Source: an uncultured Eubacterium sp.
GTDB taxonomy: Bacteria; Bacillota; Clostridia; Peptostreptococcales; Anaerovoracaceae
Direction: 5' to 3'
DNA length: 9,680 nt
Assembly (NCBI GenBank): GCA_947367725.1
Contig: CANBFZ010000041.1
Location: 1 to 9,680, forward strand
Made by a program: the position numbers and the translations under genes. Shown here piece by piece: positions 1-6,200 of the stretch (the stretch's first letter is position 1; each line of letters opens with the position of its first letter). Below the pieces are notes generated by a model. The model was not told where the DNA came from and did no database searches. It worked only from the letters and a program-made list of their open reading frames with translations.

Positions 1-143
1 GTCGCTAGCAGTTTCAAATGCTCAAAGACACTTTCGTTTGTTGGAGCAAGGAAAGAAATCAGCAAGCTGCGTCCAGACCACTCGTAGGTAAAATGGAGCA
101 GCGTGCCGACGATAACTGTAAAAACAATACCAAAGATTTCCAT
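1..143 (-). CDS. Membrane protein, DUF6512-like (N-terminal part; runs off the left edge)
   Basis: A minus-strand gene starts with ATG at 143-141 and stays open to the window edge, giving 47 residues. It begins MEIFGIVFTVIVGTLLHFTY. An AGAGAGG Shine-Dalgarno (160-154) lies 10 nt before the start. The segment has one hydrophobic helix (about residues 3-18) and then a WSG / APTNESVFEHLKLL stretch. From memory, this layout (GTLLHF-x-YEWSG followed by NES-[VT]-[WF]-EHLKL) is typical of the DUF6512 family of small multi-pass membrane proteins of unknown function in Clostridia. The gene is divergent from the O-acetylhomoserine sulfhydrylase gene, with 94 bp between the starts. No convincing minus-strand promoter was found there. 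The family call rests on motif recall over a short fragment; that it is a real coding start is better supported than the name. Confidence 0.62.
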   Translation of the reverse strand, partial: MEIFGIVFTVIVGTLLHFTYEWSGRSLLISFLAPTNESVFEHLKLLA

Positions 144-174
144 AGAAATGATTCCTCTCTTTCAATATATGTAT

Positions 175-203
175 TTGATTTTATGCGCTGCTTGGTATAA
201 AAT
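175..203 (+). promoter_or_regulatory. Sigma-A-like promoter for the O-acetylhomoserine sulfhydrylase gene
   Basis: TTGATT (175-180) and TAAAAT (198-203) are separated by 17 bp, the optimal spacing. Transcription would start near 210, leaving a leader of about 28 nt that holds the GAGGGAG Shine-Dalgarno (224-230). The leader is too short for a SAM riboswitch or a T-box, both of which often control sulfur amino acid genes in Firmicutes. Any control of this gene therefore probably acts at the DNA level or elsewhere. Confidence 0.6.
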
Positions 204-237
204 AGAATATAAATATGTTTAACGAGGGAGAAAAATT

Positions 238-1521
238 ATGTCAGAGTACCAATTCAATACCAATTGTATTCATAGTGGATACAAGGCAGAGAGCGGTCAG
301 CCGCAAGTACTGCCGATTGTACAGAATACAACTTACCGATATTATGACGCAGCAGACGTTGCCAAGCTTTTCGACTTGGAAAGTGCGGACTTTATGTATT
401 CCAGACTGGGCAGCCCGACGGTCAACGCCTTGGAAGAGAAGATGGCGGCGCTGGAGGGAGGTACTGCCGGTATTGCGACCAGCGCAGGCCAGGCAGCCAA
501 CCTGATTACCATGCTGAATATCTGCCAGGCGGGAGATCACATCATTGCTTGCGGCAATATTTATGGCGGAACCTTCAATCTCTTCAATGTAACTTTAAGA
601 AAAATGGGCATTGAGACCACGTTTATCGACTATAACTTATCCAAAGAGGAAATTGTTGCACTGGCAAAACCGAATACCAAAGCGCTGTTTGGAGAGTCTT
701 TAGGAAATCCCGCGCTGACGGTTTTGGATATCGAAAAGTTTGCAGCAGCAGCAGGCGAGATGGGCGTACCGCTTGTAATAGACAATACGCTGGCATCTCC
801 ATACCTTTGTCAGCCGCTGAAACACGGGGCAAATTTTGTAACCCATTCTATGACAAAGTGGGCAGATGGTCATGCGACCAGCGTAGGCGGCATGGTCATT
901 GAAGGCGGCAACTTCGACTGGAACAAATATGCAGATAAATATCCCGGTATGGTTGAGCCTGATGAAAGCTATCATGGTCTTCGCTACTACGAAAAGTTTG
1001 GAAATCAGGCATTTTGTGTGAAACTGCGGGCGCAGATGCTCAGAGACCTGGGCTGCACTATGGCGCCGATGAATGCGTTCCTGACGTTCCAAGGGCTGGA
1101 CACACTGCATCTGCGTATGGCGCGGCACAGTGAAAATGCCTTGGCGCTGGCGAAGTTTCTCCAAAATCATCCGATGGTTGATTGGGTCAAATATCCAGGT
1201 CTTTCCGGTGACGATGATTACGAAAGAGCGCAGAAATACCTGCCGAAAGGCGCCAGCGGTGTGTTGGCTTTCGGTGCGAAAGGTGGAAAAGCCGGCGGCG
1301 AAATCGTGCTGAAGCACCTCAAGCTGGCAAGCATCGTAGTACATGTGGGAGATATCAGAACCAGCGTACTGCATCCAGCGTCTACGACCCATAGACAGCT
1401 CAGTGAAGCAGATCAGTTGGCAGGCGGCATCAAACCGGAACTGATTCGTGTATCTGTAGGATGCGAAGATATCGAAGATATTATTACAGATTTTGATCAG
1501 GCACTGCGCGCGCTGCAGTAA
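238..1521 (+). CDS. metY: O-acetylhomoserine aminocarboxypropyltransferase (sulfhydrylase), PLP-dependent
   Basis: This cytosolic enzyme of the Cys/Met-metabolism PLP family (fold type I) most likely makes homocysteine from O-acetylhomoserine and sulfide, for methionine synthesis. The protein has 427 residues, the usual MetY length and longer than the roughly 380-400 of MetB/MetC. Visible motifs are YSRLGSPT at 54-61 (Tyr/Arg contacts to cofactor phosphate), the SAGQAA loop at 82-87, Asp182 in VIDNTLASPY (pairs with the pyridine nitrogen), the Schiff-base Lys207 in HSMTKW, and Arg404 near the C-terminus (substrate carboxylate). The lysine motif continues ADGHATSVGG, a variant of the classical family signature that I recall from a clostridial MetY subgroup. 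GAGGGAG lies 7 nt before ATG 238. The gene is flanked by its own promoter and terminator, so it appears monocistronic. A related gamma-synthase or lyase activity cannot be excluded from sequence alone. Confidence 0.9.
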   Translation: MSEYQFNTNCIHSGYKAESGQPQVLPIVQNTTYRYYDAADVAKLFDLESADFMYSRLGSPTVNALEEKMAALEGGTAGIATSAGQAANLITMLNICQAGDHIIACGNIYGGTFNLFNVTLRKMGIETTFIDYNLSKEEIVALAKPNTKALFGESLGNPALTVLDIEKFAAAAGEMGVPLVIDNTLASPYLCQPLKHGANFVTHSMTKWADGHATSVGGMVIEGGNFDWNKYADKYPGMVEPDESYHGLRYYEKFGNQAFCVKLRAQMLRDLGCTMAPMNAFLTFQGLDTLHLRMARHSENALALAKFLQNHPMVDWVKYPGLSGDDDYERAQKYLPKGASGVLAFGAKGGKAGGEIVLKHLKLASIVVHVGDIRTSVLHPASTTHRQLSEADQLAGGIKPELIRVSVGCEDIEDIITDFDQALRALQ

Positions 1522-1563
1522 ATTCATATGGCGGCGCGGATGCCTCTTTATGGAAGCAATCGC

Positions 1564-1590
1564 AAAATAGCGGCAGTCTGTCGCTATTTT
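1564..1590 (+). terminator. Intrinsic terminator after the sulfhydrylase gene
   Basis: AAAATAGCG (1564-1572) and CGCTATTTT (1582-1590) form a 9-bp perfect stem, extendable by a G-T pair, around a 7-nt loop. The stem ends in TTTT and is followed by CTATT, so the U-tract is short. The A-rich left arm would give a similar structure on the other strand. It begins 42 nt after the stop codon and separates this gene from the next. Confidence 0.62.
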
Positions 1591-1665
1591 CTATTATGTA
1601 GGAACTATGGATTTTCGGCAGCTGCGTAGGTTTCAACTTTAAAAAATGAAAGAAAGAGGTGTGGT

Positions 1666-2130
1666 ATGGACTATCGACAAATACTGCGAGAACAGATGGA
1701 GCAGTACTACCAGATTACTGCATTGTATCGGGAAATCACCATGGATGCGGCAAAAGACGCCAGAAAGCTGGGGCTGTTTAAGAAACGAGATTTTGCGCCG
1801 CATATTACAGCGTTTCGGACTTGCATTGCAGATACCAGACGCCTTGATATAAAGCGAGCGGAGATACCAGCAGAAGATGAGGCAGCCCAGAACTTGGCGG
1901 CATGTTTTGACCGCAGTGTTCTTTCCTTTGTGCTGCTCTGTGAAGAGAATATCAGATTTTATGAACTGACCGATCAGAAACAGTACCGAGGCAGCGGTGT
2001 GACGGTCAAAGCGTATGCAGAATGTACCAATATGCTGCAGAATATGTTGGCAGGTGCGGTGCGTGAACTAGAGAAATTAGAAACCGCATATAAAGAATAT
2101 TTCGCTGACCAACTTTCCGACGAAAAGTGA
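1666..2130 (+). CDS. Hypothetical protein, 154 aa, mostly helical
   Basis: I do not recognise this protein. AGAGGTG (1655-1661) stands just before ATG 1666, and the stop at 2128-2130 is followed 6 nt later by a terminator hairpin, so it looks like a complete, separately terminated gene. The protein is soluble, rich in charged residues, and predicted by eye to be almost all alpha-helical. It has an amphipathic N-terminus (YRQILREQMEQYYQ), a cysteine-containing middle (Cys53, Cys81, Cys93), and a helical C-terminal segment rich in Glu and Lys. There is no signal peptide or membrane segment. No clear promoter was found in 1591-1650. The last 54 nt overlap, tail to tail, the end of the convergent FeoB-like gene. 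A helical-bundle role is a guess only; no function can be assigned. Confidence 0.72.
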   Translation: MDYRQILREQMEQYYQITALYREITMDAAKDARKLGLFKKRDFAPHITAFRTCIADTRRLDIKRAEIPAEDEAAQNLAACFDRSVLSFVLLCEENIRFYELTDQKQYRGSGVTVKAYAECTNMLQNMLAGAVRELEKLETAYKEYFADQLSDEK

Positions 2131-2982
2131 GATGCTAAGACTTCCCAGCCAGATCCATATGGCGCCGGGAAGTCTTTGTTGTTTTACAAGCAGTACAGTG
2201 GCGTTGAAGCAAGGAACAGAAAATGTCATCATCAGAACAGTGACGAGAAGCCCTGCAGCGCTGAAGGTGCCGCTTCCAGAAAGGGAAAGAAGTCCTGCGG
2301 CGCCAAAGTCTCGTTTAAAGATATTTAAAAATAAAAGACTGGCAGCTTGCGGCGGAAGATGGAACCACTGCGCCAGCATCGGCGCGCAGAGGCTGGACAA
2401 TTGATCCATGACGCCTAAATACAAAAGAATGCTGATTAGGACACTGCCGGCGGCAAAGGGGACTACTGTTTCACATACAGCGTGCAGTGCGTCTTTGAGA
2501 ATGCGAACCAAAGAAACGTGTATCGTGGCGCTTTCTGGCTTGATGAGATGATCAGAAAGAGGCAAACATCGCCCGAGTAGTAAGTAAATTATGGCAGAAA
2601 AAAGGAAAAAGAATACCAGAAAGACGAGAAATACCCGAAAAGTAACCATGGAAGCGAAGGCAGCAAGCAGTGTTAGCTGGGCAGAGCAGGGAATCAGCAC
2701 GACGAGAATCCATGCCATACGGCTTTTGCTTTTTGGATCAGTTAGTGGAGAAAGACCGGCCAGCGCTGCAGTGGTGCAGCCCAGTCCGATGACGCCGTAA
2801 AAAAACTGGTTGACAGCAGGGGAAGTTTCTTTCAGAAGCGGGATGCGGGGAAGGATTTGTCCTAAAATGCCGAGAAAAACCATGATGGGAAAGAGCACCA
2901 GAAATAGGTATCTGGGCGTCAGTGTGAGGAGACCATATTCTCCGAAAAAAATGCACTGCAAAAGCAGGGAGAGATTGTTCAT
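2077..2982 (-). CDS. FeoB-like membrane protein without the GTPase domain (Gate / FeoB C-terminal type)
   Basis: This is a 301-residue polytopic membrane protein. By eye there are hydrophobic segments near 24-41, 91-112, 116-136, 170-190, 243-265 and 273-296. Two blocks resemble the transmembrane core of the ferrous iron transporter FeoB. The first is GLGCTTAALAG (66-76) with IPCSAQL (97-103), matching FeoB's conserved Cys-containing Gate repeats (GCxVPAIMATR... SCSARLP). The second is FKRDFGAAGL (222-231) with VPCFNATVLLVKQQ (256-269), matching the C-terminal Gate repeat. Cys69, Cys99 and Cys258 are therefore candidate pathway residues. Full FeoB is over 600 residues and starts with a G domain carrying GXXXXGKS. 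Nothing like that is present, and the upstream neighbour is the divergent rmuC, so no separate G-domain gene or FeoA is adjacent. ATG 2982 is the only nearby start, but the best Shine-Dalgarno (GAAAGG, 3002-2997) is a long 14 nt away. Substrate is unknown: iron or another divalent metal is an inference, and a nucleoside-recognition (Gate) protein is the alternative. Confidence 0.8.
   Translation of the reverse strand: MNNLSLLLQCIFFGEYGLLTLTPRYLFLVLFPIMVFLGILGQILPRIPLLKETSPAVNQFFYGVIGLGCTTAALAGLSPLTDPKSKSRMAWILVVLIPCSAQLTLLAAFASMVTFRVFLVFLVFFFLFSAIIYLLLGRCLPLSDHLIKPESATIHVSLVRILKDALHAVCETVVPFAAGSVLISILLYLGVMDQLSSLCAPMLAQWFHLPPQAASLLFLNIFKRDFGAAGLLSLSGSGTFSAAGLLVTVLMMTFSVPCFNATVLLVKQQRLPGAIWIWLGSLSISLFVGKLVSEIFFICGF
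2137..2185 (+). terminator. Intrinsic terminator of the 154-aa gene, inside the opposite-strand CDS
   Basis: AAGACTTCCC (2137-2146) and GGGAAGTCTT (2167-2176) are perfect 10-nt arms. An inner GCC/GGC pairing (2148-2150 / 2161-2163) is also possible. A T-rich tract (TTTGTTGTTTT, 2175-2185) follows on the plus strand. The hairpin begins 6 nt after the TGA of the 154-aa gene. On the minus strand the same bases code for about residues 266-284 of the FeoB-like protein, and no T-tract follows there, so the signal should work in the plus direction only. Confidence 0.78.
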
Positions 2983-2990
2983 TTTTGCTT

Positions 2991-3017
2991 TTGAATCCTT
3001 TCAAAAAATGGTATACT
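2991..3017 (+). promoter_or_regulatory. Extended -10 promoter for the rmuC-deoB-pdp run
   Basis: TGGTATACT (3009-3017) is an extended -10 element (TGn plus TATACT, 5 of 6 to consensus). A TTGAAT (2991-2996) lies 15 bp upstream as a weak -35. Transcription would begin near 3024, giving a leader of about 44 nt with AGAGGT (3054-3059) 8 nt before the rmuC ATG. The same 85-bp region must also hold the promoter of the divergent FeoB-like gene, so the two may overlap. Confidence 0.55.
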
Positions 3018-3067
3018 ATATATGTATGTACAAAAAAAGTTTTCATGAGAGAAAGAGGTAAGACAGT

Positions 3068-4300
3068 ATGCTCGATATAGTACTGGTGATACTGGGTGTT
3101 TTAGCCCTTGGACTGCTTATTTTGGTGCTGGGAAAGTTTTCTGCGGTACAAAAGGACATGGCAGCGCTGCAGCGTGAAATCAAGGAGTCCAGAGTAGAAA
3201 CCATTCAATACATAAATAATTCCTTTAAGAATTTCGGCGATATGGTCAGCGGCAATCAGAAGGATGTGACACAGATGCAGAATCAGCGTCTTGCGGAACT
3301 GAACGAACGATTCCGCCACATGACCATGGAGAATGAACAGAAGCTGGACAATATTCGCAATACCATGTCGCAGAAGATTGGTGAATTGACGGAAGATAAT
3401 AACCGGCAGCTGGAGCAGATGCGCAAGACTGTAGACGAAAAGCTGCAGAAGACGCTGGAAGATCGCATCGGACAGTCTTTTAAACTGGTCAGTGAGCGAT
3501 TGGAACAGGTGTATAAAGGACTTGGTGAAATGCAGACCCTGGCAAGCGGCGTAGGCGACCTGAAAAAAGTACTTTCCAATGTAAAGACGAGAGGGATTTT
3601 GGGCGAAATCCAGTTAGGCGCTATCTTAGAACAGATTTTGTCACCCGATCAATATGATGAAAATGTGACAACAAAAGGCACGGGGACGGAGCGGGTCGAG
3701 TATGCAGTTAAACTGCCAGGTGAAGACGATAAGGTGGTGTATCTGCCAATTGATGCAAAGTTTCCAGGTGATGCATATGCAAAGCTGGTCGATGCATATG
3801 ATGCAGGAGACAGCGCGGCGATTGATGCTGCGGGCAAACAACTGGAACGCATAATCAAATCCGAAGCAAAGGATATTCGCGATAAATACATCGAACCGCC
3901 CTATACGACGGATTTTGGCATCATGTTTTTGCCTTTTGAGGGACTTTATGCAGAAGTGGTGCGCAGAGGTCTTGTGGAAAGCCTGCAGCGAGACTATAAA
4001 GTCAATATTGCAGGTCCGACTACCATGGCAGCGCTGCTCAACAGTCTGCAGATGGGCTTTAAGACCTTGGCGATTCAGAAACATTCCAGCGAAGTATGGG
4101 ATATTCTGGGGGCTGTAAAAAATGAATTTGGCAAATTTGAAGATGTGCTGACTGCAGCGCAAAAGAAAATCAATGCGGCCAATGATGAACTGGATAAGCT
4201 GGTGGGAACTCGTTCCCGCATGATCAGAAGTAAGCTGCGCAAGGTGACGACATTGAGTGATGATGAATCTGCGGCATTGCTTGCATTGGAGGAGAAATAA
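3068..4300 (+). CDS. rmuC: RmuC family protein (DNA recombination / rearrangement limiting)
   Basis: RmuC proteins carry a nuclease-like fold and limit recombination at inverted repeats in E. coli; their biochemical activity is poorly defined. The 410-residue product has an N-terminal membrane helix (about 3-22), a long coiled coil (about 25-165) and a C-terminal RmuC domain (about 165-385). Diagnostic blocks are TRGILGEIQLGAILEQIL (174-191), LPIDAKFPGDAY (226-237), TTDFGIMFLPFEGLYAEV (280-297) and GPTTMAALLNSLQMGFKTLA (316-335). The Asp and Lys in IDAKFP and the Glu of LGEIQ are candidates for the metal/catalytic site by analogy with restriction-like nucleases. The single N-terminal helix would anchor it to the membrane with the coiled coil in the cytoplasm. 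AGAGGT lies 8 nt before ATG 3068. It is first in a tightly packed four-gene run, and its end contains the ribosome binding site of the next gene. Confidence 0.94.
   Translation: MLDIVLVILGVLALGLLILVLGKFSAVQKDMAALQREIKESRVETIQYINNSFKNFGDMVSGNQKDVTQMQNQRLAELNERFRHMTMENEQKLDNIRNTMSQKIGELTEDNNRQLEQMRKTVDEKLQKTLEDRIGQSFKLVSERLEQVYKGLGEMQTLASGVGDLKKVLSNVKTRGILGEIQLGAILEQILSPDQYDENVTTKGTGTERVEYAVKLPGEDDKVVYLPIDAKFPGDAYAKLVDAYDAGDSAAIDAAGKQLERIIKSEAKDIRDKYIEPPYTTDFGIMFLPFEGLYAEVVRRGLVESLQRDYKVNIAGPTTMAALLNSLQMGFKTLAIQKHSSEVWDILGAVKNEFGKFEDVLTAAQKKINAANDELDKLVGTRSRMIRSKLRKVTTLSDDESAALLALEEK
4288..4294 (+). promoter_or_regulatory. Ribosome binding site that sets a TTG start
   Basis: GGAGGAG (4288-4294) lies inside the last codons of rmuC and 9 nt before TTG 4304. 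No ATG or GTG is better placed. Starting at this TTG puts the family's N-terminal NIFAIGDLHL motif directly at the beginning of the protein, as expected. Confidence 0.85.
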
Positions 4301-4303
4301 GGT

Positions 4304-5011
4304 TTGAATATATTTGCGATAGGCGATTTACATTTATCGTTTGATCCTCGCATTGAAAAGCCCATGGATATTTTCGGCGCGCGTTGGGCGCATCATGCGG
4401 TGCGCGTAGAACAGTATTGGCGAGAGACTATCTGTGAAGAGGATATGGTGATTTTGCCGGGGGATCTTTCGTGGGGACTGAGACAGGAGGAAGCCATGGC
4501 AGATCTGACCTGGATTCACAGGCTGCCAGGGAAAAAAGTCCTGATCAAAGGCAATCACGATTTATGGTGGACGACACCGACAAAACTGAATCGGCTTTTC
4601 GACGACATGGTATTTTTACAGAATAAATGTTATCTATACGGCGATGTGGCAATCTGCGGCAGCCGGGGATGGACCTGTCCAGGCAGCGATGGATTTAGCG
4701 ATCATGATGAGAAGATTTACCAACGAGAGCTTTTGCGACTGTCTCTTTCCCTGGAAGATGCAAAGCGGCAGGGGGCAAAGACTGTGATTGCGGCACTGCA
4801 TTTTCCGCCGACCAATGACAAGCAGCAGCGATCTGGATTTACGGATTTGCTGGCGACGCATCAGGTCAAAACTTGTGTATATGGACATTTGCATGGGAAA
4901 GAAGGATTTAAAAATGGTATCCAAGGCTGTTTGGATGGCGTGGAATATCGACTGGTATCCCTGGATTACTTGGAGGGCAAACCGGTACGGATCAATCAGA
5001 TGGCAGAATGA
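4304..5011 (+). CDS. Metallophosphoesterase, calcineurin-like (COG1768-type)
   Basis: This 235-residue cytosolic protein has the full set of calcineurin-like phosphoesterase motifs: GDLHL (Asp8, His10), GDLSWG (Asp54), GNHDLWW (Asn84, His85, Asp86), ALHFPP (His166) and GHLHG (His195, His197). These bind a two-metal centre. The ordering, the ICGSRGW block at 117-123 and the overall length match a conserved clostridial subfamily (COG1768, predicted phosphohydrolase) from memory; its physiological substrate is unknown. The start is TTG at 4304, only 3 nt after the rmuC stop, so translation is probably coupled. It stands between rmuC and nucleoside-catabolism genes. That suggests a phosphodiester or nucleotide substrate, but this is only inferred from position. 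Confidence 0.9.
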   Translation: MNIFAIGDLHLSFDPRIEKPMDIFGARWAHHAVRVEQYWRETICEEDMVILPGDLSWGLRQEEAMADLTWIHRLPGKKVLIKGNHDLWWTTPTKLNRLFDDMVFLQNKCYLYGDVAICGSRGWTCPGSDGFSDHDEKIYQRELLRLSLSLEDAKRQGAKTVIAALHFPPTNDKQQRSGFTDLLATHQVKTCVYGHLHGKEGFKNGIQGCLDGVEYRLVSLDYLEGKPVRINQMAE

Positions 5012-5013
5012 GA

Positions 5014-5020
5014 AGAGGTG
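5014..5020 (+). promoter_or_regulatory. Ribosome binding site that chooses the deoB start
   Basis: AGAGGTG (5014-5020) lies 7 nt before ATG 5028 but only 1 nt before the in-frame ATG at 5022. The second ATG has the workable spacing and gives the usual family N-terminus (MKRVIL-x-VIDSVGIG), so the two-residue longer form is unlikely. Confidence 0.75.
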
Positions 5021-5027
5021 AATGGAT

Positions 5028-6200
5028 ATGAAAAGAGTGATTTTGATGGTAATCGACAGTGTGGGCATCGGTGCTTTGCCTGATGCGGCAGACTATGGGG
5101 ATAGTGGCGCCAATACTTTTGCGCATGCGGCGGTAAATACGCCTGACTTTGCAGTGCCGAATCTGACGGCGCTTGGCTTTGGCAATATCGAAGGCGTTTG
5201 CGGCGGCGCGCTGAAAACGGATGCGCCCACAGGTGCTTTTGGCAGGCTGGAAGAAATTTCTAAAGGAAAGGATACCATCACAGGGCACTGGGAGATTGCA
5301 GGTATTGAGACAAAAACGCCGTTTAAGACGTACCCGGATGGATTTCCAAAAGCCTTTATGGATGCCTTTGCGGAAAAAATCGGAATTGACTGCCTGGGCA
5401 ACTATCCGGCTTCCGGAACCGAAATCATTGAACAGCTGGGCCCTGTGCATGAAGCCACAGGCAAGCCTATTGTCTATACTTCTGCAGATAGTGTGTTTCA
5501 GATTGCGGCCAATACGGCGGTGATTCCATTGGAACGGCTTTACGAAATCTGCCAGACGGCAAGAGAACTGTTAACTGGCGAGTTTGCCTGCGGCAGAGTG
5601 ATTGCCAGACCTTACGTTCTGCAGGACGGAAAGCGGATTAGAACGGCTGATCGAAAAGATTATGCGGTTTCGCCACCTGCGCCGACCTTGCTGGATCATA
5701 TAAAGCATGCGGGACAGACGGTGTATGCCGTCGGCAAAATCAGCGACATCTTTAATGGCAGTGGTGTGACGGTTTCTGTACATACAGAAAGCAACATGGA
5801 TGGCGTAGATCAGACCATTGCGGCACTGTCTGCAGCGTTTGACGGGCTGATTTTTACCAATCTGGTCGATTTTGACTCTAAATTCGGACACAGAAGAGAT
5901 GCACCGGGCTATGGCAGCGCAATTATGGCGTTTGACCAGAGACTGCCGGAAATAATAGCAGCGATGGGGGACGAAGATATTCTGATGATCTGCGCTGATC
6001 ATGGAAACGATCCGGTGCACAGCGGTTGGGATCATACCAGAGAATATATTCCACTGTTAATGTACGGAAAACCGGTGAAAGGCGGTGCAGATCTGGGAAC
6101 CCGCGCTACCTTTGCGGATATCGGTGCAACCATTTCTGCTTACCTGGGCGTTGCGCAGACTGCCATTGGCGAAAGCTTTCTTGAGGAGATTCTACTATGA
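5028..6200 (+). CDS. deoB: Phosphopentomutase
   Basis: DeoB interconverts (deoxy)ribose-1-phosphate and (deoxy)ribose-5-phosphate, linking nucleoside breakdown to central carbon metabolism. The product has 390 residues, typical for the family, and belongs to the alkaline phosphatase superfamily with two Mn ions. Visible key residues are Asp10 (VIDSVGIG), Thr85 in KDTITGHWE (the phosphorylated threonine of the family), Asp283 and His288 (VDFDSKFGH), Asp324 and His325 (ADHGNDP) and His336 (DHTREY). Apart from Thr85, these follow the published Bacillus cereus enzyme residues with a constant offset of three. No catalytic residue is missing. It is 16 nt after the phosphoesterase gene and overlaps the next gene by 4 nt (ATGA), so it is co-translated with the phosphorylase that supplies its substrate. 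Confidence 0.97.
   Translation: MKRVILMVIDSVGIGALPDAADYGDSGANTFAHAAVNTPDFAVPNLTALGFGNIEGVCGGALKTDAPTGAFGRLEEISKGKDTITGHWEIAGIETKTPFKTYPDGFPKAFMDAFAEKIGIDCLGNYPASGTEIIEQLGPVHEATGKPIVYTSADSVFQIAANTAVIPLERLYEICQTARELLTGEFACGRVIARPYVLQDGKRIRTADRKDYAVSPPAPTLLDHIKHAGQTVYAVGKISDIFNGSGVTVSVHTESNMDGVDQTIAALSAAFDGLIFTNLVDFDSKFGHRRDAPGYGSAIMAFDQRLPEIIAAMGDEDILMICADHGNDPVHSGWDHTREYIPLLMYGKPVKGGADLGTRATFADIGATISAYLGVAQTAIGESFLEEILL

Noticed and set aside
264..284. Inverted repeat TTGTAT-N9-ATACAA near the start of metY
   Set aside because: It lies within coding sequence, downstream of the promoter, with short A/T-rich arms; chance is the simplest explanation.
700..1527. 275-aa open frame on the minus strand opposite the sulfhydrylase gene
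   Set aside because: It lies entirely antisense to a clear MetY protein, starts inside the opposite stop region and has no recognisable motif. It is a shadow of codon bias.
2132..2404. Plus-strand open frames at 2132-2404 and 2591-2800
   Set aside because: Both lie opposite the FeoB-like gene, have no good ribosome binding site and show no family features.
5022..5027. Two-residue longer deoB starting at ATG 5022
   Set aside because: The Shine-Dalgarno ends 1 nt before it, which is too close; ATG 5028 has 7-nt spacing and the usual N-terminus.
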